Shown here: positions 57,007 to 64,000 of the stretch, piece by piece | Layout: every line of letters starts with the position of its first letter | Numbering within the stretch: the first letter of the stretch is position 1 | Assembly: GCF_009857535.1 (NCBI RefSeq) | Contig: NZ_WWCS01000013.1 | Span: forward strand, 1-64,000 | DNA length: 64,000 nt | Direction: 5' to 3' | Source: Duganella margarita | GTDB taxonomy: Bacteria; Pseudomonadota; Gammaproteobacteria; Burkholderiales; Burkholderiaceae_D | Notes under the pieces: model-generated | The model's input: only the letters and a program-made list of their open reading frames with translations | Databases searched by the model: none | Told to the model about the DNA's origin: nothing | Made by a program: the position numbers and the translations under genes

Positions 57007-59457
57007 ATGCATAAGGCCACACTGAAGATCGGCGTCGCAGCCGTGTTGTCCACCCTGGCATTGAGCGTCTACGCGGTTGAAGACGATACTGTTGCCGCAC
57101 CGGCCGATGCGGCCACGCCCAACGTCGGCGCGGTGATCGTGACGGGGACGCGCTCCAGCGGCATCAAGGTTGAAAACAGCGCCTCGCCGATTCAGGTGCT
57201 CGATTCGGCCTCGCTGGCGCGCACCGGCCAGCCGGACCTGATCCAGGCGCTGGCGCAAAATCTGCCGTCCTTCACGGCGCAGGCCTTCGGCGGCGACGCC
57301 GCCAACCTGACGCTGTCGGCGCGCCTGCGCGGTCTGAGCCCGAACAACACGCTGGTGCTCATCAACGGCAAGCGCCGCCACGGCACCGCCAACCTGGCCG
57401 TTCTGGGTGGCCCTTACCAGGGTGGCGCGGCGGCTGACCTGAACTACATTCCGGTATCCGCCATCGACCATATCGAGGTGCTGCAGGATGGCGCGGCCGC
57501 GCAGTATGGTTCCGACGCGATTGCCGGCGTGATCAACATCATCCTCAAGTCGAATAACCATGGCGGCACCGCCACCGTCAATGGCGGCGGCTACTCCGAT
57601 GGCGGCGGCCGCACGCTGGACGGCAGCGCCAACATCGGCGTCGAGCCGTTCCAGGACGCCTTCCTCAGCCTCACCGCCGAATCCAAATACCACGGCTACA
57701 GCGACCGAGGCGGCATCGATCCCCGCGTGATCGATCCGGCCAATGTCGCGCTGTACCCTGGTATGTTCCAGCAGCCTGGCTACCCGCACGTCAACAAGAT
57801 CCAGGGCGACGCCCAGTATCACCTGAGCGTGGTCGCCGCCAACTTCGGCTGGGATATATCGCCCGATAGCCAGCTGTATGCATTTGCCACTGTCGGCCGC
57901 AAGGAAGCGCGCGCGTATGAGAACTACCGCCTGCCGAGCCGCCTGCCGAAGATCTATCCGACCGGCTTCTCTCCGAAAGAGACCATGAAGGAAGAGGACT
58001 TCGCCTTCACCGGCGGCTACAAGACCAAGGCAGCAGGCTGGAATATCGACCTGAGTTCGACCTATGGCCGCGACAAGGCGCGCATCGGCGTGGCCGATTC
58101 GGGCAACGTCTCGCTGTTTAACGACACCGGCTTCACGCCGACCGTGTTCAGTGCCGGCGCCTTCATCGCCAGTCAGCTGACCACCACGCTGGAAGCGTCC
58201 AAGGAATTCAACATCGGCTGGGCCAAACCGCTGAACATTGCCGGCGGTATCGAGCACCGCATCGACAAGTACGAGATCGAGGCCGGCGACGAAGCGTCGC
58301 GCTACAAGGAAGGTTCGCAGTCGTATCCGGGATTTTCGCTGACCGATGCCGGCAGCCATCGCCGCACCAACCAGGCGGCCTATCTGGACTTCGCCGGCAA
58401 TCCGATCGCCGACCTGACGCTGGACCTGGCAGCGCGCTATGAACACTTCAGCGACTTCGGTAACGCCAAGGTGGGCAAATTCACCAGCCGTTACGATTTC
58501 TCGCCGGTGGTGGCCTTGCGCGGCACGGTCTCCAACGGCTTCCGCGCGCCGACGCTGGCCGAGTCCTACTATTCGGCCACCAACGTCTCACCAGGGTCGG
58601 CCTTCGTCCAGCTGGCGCCGAATTCGGCTGGCGCCAGGCTGGTGGGCGTCGATGGCCTGAAGCCTGAACGCTCGACCAACTTCAGCGTCGGCCTGGTATT
58701 GAATCCGGCGTCCAATCTGTCGATGACGCTGGACGCCTACCAGATCACCATCCGCGATCGCATCGTCGGCAGCGGTGCGTTGAACGGCTCCGGCGCGGAT
58801 GTGGTGTCGCCGGCAGTGGTGGCGGCGATCAAGGCCAACGGCAACGTGCTCGATTCGTCGGTGACCACCACCGGTATCAACATCTTCTCGAATGCGGTCA
58901 ACACCCGTAGCCGCGGCGTGGAATTCGTCACCACGCTCAACGAGCGTTATGGCACGGCGGGCTCGGTGGACTGGTCGATCGCCGCCAACTACAACAAGGT
59001 CGAAGTGACCAAGGTCAATCAGGTGCCGGCGCAACTGCTGCCACAGACGCTGCTCGACAGGACCGCTATTTCCGATCTGGAAACCGCATCGCCGAAAATG
59101 CGCGTCAACCTCGGCGCGCTGTGGAAGATCGGTAACTGGACCGTCAATCTGCGCGAAGCGATTTACGGCAAGTCGTCGGAATGGCAGCACGCGGACGGTT
59201 CCAGCAACTACTACCTGACCAAGATCGCCACCAAGGCCATCACCGATCTGGAAGTGGGCTACAAATTGAACAATGCCTGGTCGCTGGCGGTCGGCGCCAA
59301 CAATCTGTTCAACACGTACCCGAATGGCATCAATCCGGGCCTGCTGGCGGAGCAGCGCGGCAACAACGACAATGGCGCCGTGACCGTTCTGCCTAGCTTC
59401 TCGCCGTTCGGCATCAATGGCGGCTACTACTACGCGCGCGCCAACTACAAGTTCTAA
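57007..59457 (+). CDS. TonB-dependent outer-membrane receptor
   Basis: 816 residues. The signal peptide is MHKATLKIGVAAVLSTLALS with cleavage near VYAV. The TonB box is near residue 41 (AVIVTGTRSSG). The plug domain runs to about 180, with LRGLSPNNTLVLINGKRRH and IEVLQDGAAAQYGSDAIAGV; the 22-strand barrel fills the rest and ends RANYKF with terminal Phe. The ligand is not clear. The receptor follows the operon by 61 bases, with no terminator between, so it may import the amine or peptide substrate rather than iron. Its own terminator stands at 59478. Confidence 0.93.
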   Translation: MHKATLKIGVAAVLSTLALSVYAVEDDTVAAPADAATPNVGAVIVTGTRSSGIKVENSASPIQVLDSASLARTGQPDLIQALAQNLPSFTAQAFGGDAANLTLSARLRGLSPNNTLVLINGKRRHGTANLAVLGGPYQGGAAADLNYIPVSAIDHIEVLQDGAAAQYGSDAIAGVINIILKSNNHGGTATVNGGGYSDGGGRTLDGSANIGVEPFQDAFLSLTAESKYHGYSDRGGIDPRVIDPANVALYPGMFQQPGYPHVNKIQGDAQYHLSVVAANFGWDISPDSQLYAFATVGRKEARAYENYRLPSRLPKIYPTGFSPKETMKEEDFAFTGGYKTKAAGWNIDLSSTYGRDKARIGVADSGNVSLFNDTGFTPTVFSAGAFIASQLTTTLEASKEFNIGWAKPLNIAGGIEHRIDKYEIEAGDEASRYKEGSQSYPGFSLTDAGSHRRTNQAAYLDFAGNPIADLTLDLAARYEHFSDFGNAKVGKFTSRYDFSPVVALRGTVSNGFRAPTLAESYYSATNVSPGSAFVQLAPNSAGARLVGVDGLKPERSTNFSVGLVLNPASNLSMTLDAYQITIRDRIVGSGALNGSGADVVSPAVVAAIKANGNVLDSSVTTTGINIFSNAVNTRSRGVEFVTTLNERYGTAGSVDWSIAANYNKVEVTKVNQVPAQLLPQTLLDRTAISDLETASPKMRVNLGALWKIGNWTVNLREAIYGKSSEWQHADGSSNYYLTKIATKAITDLEVGYKLNNAWSLAVGANNLFNTYPNGINPGLLAEQRGNNDNGAVTVLPSFSPFGINGGYYYARANYKF

Positions 59458-59477
59458 GCGGGGGCTTAGTTGCTTTG

Positions 59478-59507
59478 GGGTCGTCCTTCGGGGCGGCCCT
59501 TTTTTTT
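59478..59507 (+). terminator. Rho-independent terminator after the receptor gene
   Basis: A GC-rich stem of about 9 pairs, including two G-U (GGGTCGTCC with GGGCGGCCC), loop TTCG, then eight T. It lies about 20 bases after the receptor stop. Confidence 0.8.
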
Positions 59508-59544
59508 GGTGTAGCATGGCGGCTCTCGTTGGAGGATTGCGTGC

Positions 59545-60450
59545 ATGTTGAAAAAGATCGGTAGAACTTTGCTGGCGGCGGCGCTGGCCGGCAGCGTGGG
59601 CGGCGCCGTTGCGGCGCCCATGACCCTGCAGGATTACCTGGCGCTCAGCGGCCCGGCGCCGACGCGCCATGTGGCGTATGGTGCGGCGCCGTCGCAGTTT
59701 GCGGAACTGTTCCAGCCGCATGGCGACGGCCCGTTCCCGGTTGCGGTGATCATCCACGGCGGTTGCTGGACCAAGGAATTTGGCGGCATCACGCAGATGC
59801 GCAATATGGCCGGCGACCTGGCGGGGCAGGGCATCGCGGTGTGGAATGTGGAGTACCGCCGCTACGACGAGGAAGGTGGCGGTTATCCGGGCATGTACCA
59901 CGACGTCGCTACCGCCATGGACCGCCTGCGCGTGCTGGCGGCAGAGCACAAGCTTGACCTGTCGCGCGTGGTGCTGGTCGGGCATTCGGCCGGCGGCCAT
60001 CTGGCGCAGTGGGCGTCGGCGCGTGCACGGCTGCCGCGCAGCAGCCCGTTGTACGCGGCCGATCCGCTGCCGGTGCCGGTGGTGATCAGCCTTGGCGGCC
60101 TGGCCGATCTGCGCAACGAACAGGCGCTGATCAAGTCCAGCTGCGACCGCGACATGGCGCAACTGGCCGGCGTGGCCAGCGCGGAGCGGCCCGATATTTT
60201 CAGCGATACGTCGCCGGCGGAACTGCTGCCGCTGGGCGTACGCACGGTGCTGATCCACGGCGAGCACGATACCATCGCGCCGCTGCGTGTGGGCCAGGAT
60301 TATGCGCGCCGCGCGCAGGCGGCCGGCGATGCGGCGGAAGTGGTGTCGCTGCCGGGCGGCAGCCATTACGACGAGGTGGCGGCGACGTCGCCGTCGTGGC
60401 GCATCGTGTCGGCGCACATTCGCAAGGCACTGGGGCTGCCGCCCCGATGA
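59545..60450 (+). CDS. Exported alpha/beta hydrolase, kynurenine formamidase-like
   Basis: 301 residues; ATG 59545 with GGAGGA before it. The signal peptide is MLKKIGRTLLAAALAGSVGG, cleaved near AVAA. The oxyanion motif HGGCW in VAVIIHGGCWTKEFGG, then VEYRRYDEEGGGYPGMYHD, the elbow LVGHSAGGHLAQWAS, acid in LIHGEHDTIAP and His in PGGSHYDEV give a complete triad. HGG plus GHSAGG is the hormone-sensitive-lipase/formamidase pattern. The stop overlaps the next start as ATGA, so the two genes are coupled. Substrate unknown. Confidence 0.88.
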   Translation: MLKKIGRTLLAAALAGSVGGAVAAPMTLQDYLALSGPAPTRHVAYGAAPSQFAELFQPHGDGPFPVAVIIHGGCWTKEFGGITQMRNMAGDLAGQGIAVWNVEYRRYDEEGGGYPGMYHDVATAMDRLRVLAAEHKLDLSRVVLVGHSAGGHLAQWASARARLPRSSPLYAADPLPVPVVISLGGLADLRNEQALIKSSCDRDMAQLAGVASAERPDIFSDTSPAELLPLGVRTVLIHGEHDTIAPLRVGQDYARRAQAAGDAAEVVSLPGGSHYDEVAATSPSWRIVSAHIRKALGLPPR

Positions 60451-60805
60451 ACCAGGGGCGCGCGGCCAATATCGCGTTCGTCGTCCGGCTGCATCTGGCG
60501 CTGTTGTGGGCGTTGACGCGTCCGCTGGCGCCAAGGCCGCAGGCGCGTCTGCCAATTCCACCAACGCGCGGCTGGCCAAGGGCATCGCCGCTGCGCATGC
60601 GGCGGTCAAGCCCCAATGGTTTGAACCTGCGCGCATCGAGTTGATCAGCCCACCCAACGATCCAAACCGCATCTACCGCGTGACCACCGCACTGGGCGAC
60701 TACTGCCTCTACTACGCCGATAAAAACAGCGCCATCGGCTCCGCCAAGAGCGGCCAGGTCGGCTTCGGCCAGCCGAAAGCGGCGCCGTGTCCGATCCCGT
60801 TCTAG
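60447..60805 (+). pseudogene. Small exported protein gene interrupted by a one-base deletion
   Basis: ATG 60447 overlaps the hydrolase stop (ATGA) and starts MNQGRAANIAFVVRLHLALL, a signal peptide. After WALT the frame loses sense. From about 60519 the frame shifted by one base gives a coherent mature protein: ASAGAKAAGASANSTNARLA, then KPQWFEPARIELISPPNDP, YRVTTALGDYCLYYADKNS and the ending GFGQPKAAPCPIPF at 60805. Adding one G near 60518 (ACG-GCG) rejoins the two with a typical A-x-A cleavage site (ALTASAGA). It is therefore a frameshifted gene or a sequencing error. Two cysteines suggest a disulfide. Function unknown. Confidence 0.7.
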
Positions 60806-60886
60806 CGCCACCTAACCTAGCGGTAATTTGACAAAAAAGCAAAGGATGCCAAGAATGCACGCTCCTGCATCCTTCTGAATTTGCCC

Positions 60887-62767
60887 ATGAAATCGACATT
60901 GCCTGCACTGCTGTGCGCCGCCGCGCTGCTGTCCCAACCTGCGCTGGCCGCCGATGATGGCATCGATACCTCGGTGACCACGCTGAAGAACCAGCAGACC
61001 TTTGTGGTACAGCGCGACGGCAGCTATGTCCAGGATTTCGAAGAGCTGGTGCAGATCAACGAGCAGCGCGCCGTGGCGCCTGTGGCGCAGCGCCGCTTCC
61101 ATTTCAACCGCACGCTGGAAGATCTGGAAGTCATCGAGGCCTATACCGAGAAGCCGGACGGCCGCCGCATTCCGGTGCTGCCGGAGCAGATCAAGCTGCA
61201 AAACGAGCCGGCCTACAACGGCGCCGCCATGTTCCAGGACATGCAGGTCAAAAGCGTGATCTATGCAGACGTGGCGGTCGGCGACAAGCTGTATTCAAAG
61301 ACCCGCAAGATCCGCCGCAGCGCTTATTTCCCCGGCCAGTTCAGCGACACCACTTATCCGCTGTTCCGCCGCACCGACCAGCACACACTGATCTACGACA
61401 TGCCGGACGGGATGACGCTGAAAGCGGACGATCCTGGCTTCAAAGCCAGCGCGCCGCAGCAGCACGACGGCCGCACCGTCTACCGCTGGGACTACGTGCA
61501 GGCGCCGACGCCGCGTATCGAGGCCGGAACGATCGCCTACGCCGACTATGGGCGCCATCTGATCGTCTCCACCTTCAACAGCTACGGCGAGGTGGGCCTG
61601 GCCTACGACCGTACCGCAGCGCCGGCGGCAGCGGTGACGCCGCGCATCGCCGCCAGGGCGCGCGAAGTGGTAAAGGGCTTGAGCGATCCGCGCGCGCAGG
61701 CCATGGCCATCGATAACTGGGTGCGCAAGAACGTGCGCTATGTCGCGGTCTACATCGGCAACGGCGGCCTGGAGCCGCACAGCGCGGAGTCGATACTGGA
61801 CAACCGCTATGGCGACTGCAAGGATCACGTGGTGCTGATGGAGGCGATGCTGCACGCGGTGGGCGTCGACAGCATGCCGGCGCTGATCAACCTGGGCTGG
61901 TCGTACAAGCTGTCGCCGGTGGCGCAACTGGGCCAGTTCAATCATGTCATCACCTACATTCCAAGCCTGGACCTGTATCTCGATTCGACGGCGGACGGCA
62001 TCGCCGCCGGCTACCTGCCGGGCCAGGAACTGGACAAGCAGGTAATTCTGACCCGCAGCGGACAGCTGGGACACACGCCGCTGGCGCAGCTCATCAAGAT
62101 AAAGAATCACTACGCGGTGAAGATTGCGGCCGACGGCTCGGCCACGTTCGACTTTGCGCGCGAGCAGTTGGGCGCCTGGGAAGAGGCGGTGCGCAACGAG
62201 CATCGCAACTGGGCCAAGGCCGATCAGCAACGCTTTGTTGAAGTGCTGCTCAAATCCGCCGGCGTCAAGGCCCACGGCGAGGTGGTGCTGGGCGACTTGA
62301 GTGAGGGGGCGAGCGGCAAAGGTTACCGCTTTAGCCTGAACGGCAGCGGCGAGAACTGGGTCTATCTGCCTGGCCCGGTCGGCATGCCTGCGTCCAGCAG
62401 CCTGTATGTCGGCCTGGCGCAGCAGGTTTTCGGCCTGACCAACGAAACGACCCGCACCCAGCCCTATCTGTGCCCGGAAAGCGATTTCGAGGAAGATGCG
62501 AGCTACGAGTTTCCGGCCAACGCCACGCTGCTGGCGGTGCCGCCGGATATGCACCTGGCCAGCCCGTATTTCCAGTACAGCGCGGAGTTCCGCCAGGTGG
62601 ACGGCAAGCTGCTGATCAAGCGCGCTTTAAAAAGCGGCAAGGCCGGCACCCGCGTGTGCACACCGGAAGACTATCTGGCGATGCAGGGCGACATCAAAAA
62701 AATGGTGCGCGACCTGCGCAGCCAGTTCATCCTGCAAGTGCCGGAGGCGCCCCAGCCGGGTATTTGA
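60887..62767 (+). CDS. DUF3857 and transglutaminase-like domain protein
   Basis: 626 residues from ATG 60887; a TTG 6 bases before is an unlikely start. The signal peptide is MKSTLPALLCAAALLSQPAL with cleavage at ALA. The DUF3857 domain lies at about 35-240 (NQQTFVVQRDGSYVQDFEEL, EVIEAYTEKPDGRRIPVLPE). The transglutaminase-like core follows with Cys311 in RYGDCKDHVVLMEAM, His353 in FNHVITYI and Asp366 in LYLDSTADG, a complete triad. The last 200 residues are beta-rich. Such proteins are periplasmic and may cut or cross-link peptides or act as proteases; the role is not settled. The gene overlaps the convergent MazG-type gene by 41 bases. Confidence 0.9.
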   Translation: MKSTLPALLCAAALLSQPALAADDGIDTSVTTLKNQQTFVVQRDGSYVQDFEELVQINEQRAVAPVAQRRFHFNRTLEDLEVIEAYTEKPDGRRIPVLPEQIKLQNEPAYNGAAMFQDMQVKSVIYADVAVGDKLYSKTRKIRRSAYFPGQFSDTTYPLFRRTDQHTLIYDMPDGMTLKADDPGFKASAPQQHDGRTVYRWDYVQAPTPRIEAGTIAYADYGRHLIVSTFNSYGEVGLAYDRTAAPAAAVTPRIAARAREVVKGLSDPRAQAMAIDNWVRKNVRYVAVYIGNGGLEPHSAESILDNRYGDCKDHVVLMEAMLHAVGVDSMPALINLGWSYKLSPVAQLGQFNHVITYIPSLDLYLDSTADGIAAGYLPGQELDKQVILTRSGQLGHTPLAQLIKIKNHYAVKIAADGSATFDFAREQLGAWEEAVRNEHRNWAKADQQRFVEVLLKSAGVKAHGEVVLGDLSEGASGKGYRFSLNGSGENWVYLPGPVGMPASSSLYVGLAQQVFGLTNETTRTQPYLCPESDFEEDASYEFPANATLLAVPPDMHLASPYFQYSAEFRQVDGKLLIKRALKSGKAGTRVCTPEDYLAMQGDIKKMVRDLRSQFILQVPEAPQPGI

Positions 62768-63083
62768 TGGCGTTGAGCGCCATTTTCTCGACGGCGGCGG
62801 CGTGCAGGTCGACTTGCATCTTGTCCGCCAGCTGTACCAGGTAGAGCAGCACGTCGGCCAGCTCGTGGCGGATGGCGGTGCGCGTGGCGTCATTCAGCTC
62901 GGCGTCGGCGCCGGTCTGCAGCCACTGGAAATGCTCGGCCAGTTCCGCCACTTCCACCGACAGCGCCATGGCCAGGTTTTTGGGCGTGTGGAACTGGCCC
63001 CAGTCGCGGGCCTGGGCGAATTGGCGCGTGCGCTCACGCAAATCATGCAGATCGTGCAGATCGGTTAGGTCGGATGTTTTCAT
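62727..63083 (-). CDS. MazG-like nucleotide pyrophosphohydrolase
   Basis: 118 residues from ATG 63083. The all-helical MazG/dCTPase fold is shown by LAMALSVEVAELAEHFQWLQ with the E-x-x-E-x-x-E metal pattern (EVAELAEHF) and RHELADVLLYLVQLADKMQV with E...D. Such small pyrophosphohydrolases (RS21-C6/DCTPP1-like) cut dCTP and modified dNTPs to monophosphates, cleaning the nucleotide pool. The first 20 residues have a curious DLTDLHDLHDL repeat that comes from a short DNA repeat near 63045-63070. The 3' end overlaps the transglutaminase gene by 41 bases. Confidence 0.88.
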   Translation of the reverse strand: MKTSDLTDLHDLHDLRERTRQFAQARDWGQFHTPKNLAMALSVEVAELAEHFQWLQTGADAELNDATRTAIRHELADVLLYLVQLADKMQVDLHAAAVEKMALNAIKYPAGAPPALAG

Positions 63084-63210
63084 GACCGTTATGGTACACC
63101 GCCGATTCTGCGTTTCATCCCTCTTTTTCGACCGTTTGTCGCAACGCCCGGGTGGGCGGGGCGACCGCTGGCTATAGTGGCAACACTTTACTATTTCAAG
63201 GACACCCATC

Positions 63211-64000
63211 ATGCGCCGCACTGTCATCGCTCTCGCTTCCCTCGCCATCCTCGCCGGCTGCGCCGTTATCGTGGTGCCGGACGGCGATGGCGGCATGTCG
63301 TACAAATCGGCGTACGGCGGCAATGCGGTGCAGGGCGACGGCAAGGTAGTGGTGGAAAACCGCCAGGTCGCCACGCTGGATGGCTTCGACGTCAATGGTC
63401 CGATGCAGGTCGAGGTACGGGTGGGCCAGGCCACCGCCCTGCAACTGGAAGGCGACAGCAACATCCTGCCGCTGATCCGCACCGACGCCAGCGGCGGCAC
63501 GCTGCGCGTCTGGATCGAGGGGAATATCCGCACCAGCAATCCGATCCGCGTCACCTACAGCACGCCGGCGCTGCGCCACCTGTCGGCCAACGGTTCGGGT
63601 TCGATGGTGGTCAGCGGCCTGAATGGCGCGCCGCTGGAGCTGGCGCTGAACGGCTCGCGCTCGGTGCGCCTGAGCGGCAACGTCGAGCGGCTGGACGCGC
63701 GCCTGAACGGCTCCGGCGGACTGAATGCCTCGGGCCTGGACAGCGGCTCCACCGTGGCCCGCCTGAATGGTTCCGGGCGGCTGGACCTGGGCCGCATCAA
63801 TGGCGAATCGCTGAACCTGGACCTGCGCGGCTCCGGCGGCGCCAATGCCAGCGGCAACGTGCGCAATGTCACGGTGCGTCTGAACGGCTCCGGCAGCGCC
63901 GACCTGGCCAGCCTGACCAGCCAGAGCGCAGACCTGAACAGCAATGGCTCCGGCGGCATTTCGGCCACCGTCACGCAGTCGGTGGTGGCGTATGCGAACG
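63211..64000 (+). CDS. DUF2807 (GIN domain) lipoprotein, 3' end outside window
   Basis: The frame is open from ATG 63211 to the window edge (263 codons), so the gene is partial. The lipobox ASLAILAGC at about residue 17 predicts an envelope lipoprotein. The mature part has VATLDGFDVNGPMQVEVRVG, the start of a DUF2807 head domain, and then a run of beta-solenoid units with the repeated core LNGSG (ARLNGSGGLNASG, VARLNGSGRLDLG, VRLNGSGSADLAS). These right-handed beta-solenoids are found in putative auto-transporter-adhesin head proteins and have no assigned enzymatic activity. ATG has AAGGACAC upstream. Confidence 0.88.
   Translation, partial: MRRTVIALASLAILAGCAVIVVPDGDGGMSYKSAYGGNAVQGDGKVVVENRQVATLDGFDVNGPMQVEVRVGQATALQLEGDSNILPLIRTDASGGTLRVWIEGNIRTSNPIRVTYSTPALRHLSANGSGSMVVSGLNGAPLELALNGSRSVRLSGNVERLDARLNGSGGLNASGLDSGSTVARLNGSGRLDLGRINGESLNLDLRGSGGANASGNVRNVTVRLNGSGSADLASLTSQSADLNSNGSGGISATVTQSVVAYAN

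Overview
The window looks like chromosomal DNA of a GC-rich, Gram-negative, aerobic betaproteobacterium. My best guess is the family Oxalobacteraceae (Massilia/Duganella/Janthinobacterium-like). The reasons are the strong G/C preference at third codon positions, the TamA/TamB outer-membrane module, a TonB-dependent receptor, Tat and lipoprotein exports, an abundance of c-di-GMP proteins and the particular mix of DUF families. This is inference from gene content, not from a marker gene: I see no rRNA, tRNA or ribosomal protein gene, and no CRISPR array.

Layout. 0-1.5 kb: two tandem DUF3108 envelope proteins, the first cut by the window edge. 1.5-6.6 kb: a tight three-gene operon for an SMC-type condensin of the MksBEF/JetABC class (kleisin-like, KITE-like, SMC ATPase), closed by a terminator and without the nuclease subunit of Wadjet. 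6.6-9.9 kb: a CcdC-like membrane protein, an S9 glutamyl-endopeptidase-like peptidase and a 37-residue proline-rich peptide. 9.9-16.3 kb: tamB and tamA on the minus strand, overlapping as TGATG. 16.4-20.2 kb: queC abutting a CHASE-PAS-GAF-GGDEF diguanylate cyclase. 20-29 kb: small membrane and hypothetical proteins, a double-GAF histidine kinase, an AraC regulator, an alpha/beta hydrolase, a secreted SAM-hydrolase-family (DUF62) protein and an RpfG-like HD-GYP response regulator. 29-43.6 kb: mostly exported enzymes (GSDH-type dehydrogenase, PhoX phosphatase, M28 peptidase, hydrolases), an MshQ-like DUF6701 giant protein, a thioesterase, an SDR and two tandem Ala-rich basic secreted peptides.

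44.5-49.6 kb is an accessory stretch of visibly lower GC. It holds orphan proteins (CPBP-like, nucleotidyltransferase, unknown), a 136-bp element with perfect 15-bp terminal inverted repeats, a VOC protein, a SEDS-like membrane protein and a DUF4844 protein. It ends at deaD, which here carries two DbpA-type RNA-binding domains.

52.2-54.2 kb holds a lone TnsB-like integrase-fold protein in which the second catalytic aspartate is replaced by asparagine, translationally coupled to a tiny upstream ORF and with no TnsC or TniQ partner. Directly behind it a near-perfect sigma-54 promoter drives an operon of a Tat-exported flavin amine oxidase, a c-type cytochrome and an exported RidA-like protein, followed by a TonB-dependent receptor. 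Read together, this looks like a nitrogen-regulated periplasmic amine-oxidation pathway. The window closes with a formamidase-like hydrolase coupled to a gene broken by an apparent one-base deletion, a DUF3857-transglutaminase protein, a MazG-type pyrophosphohydrolase and a truncated DUF2807 lipoprotein.
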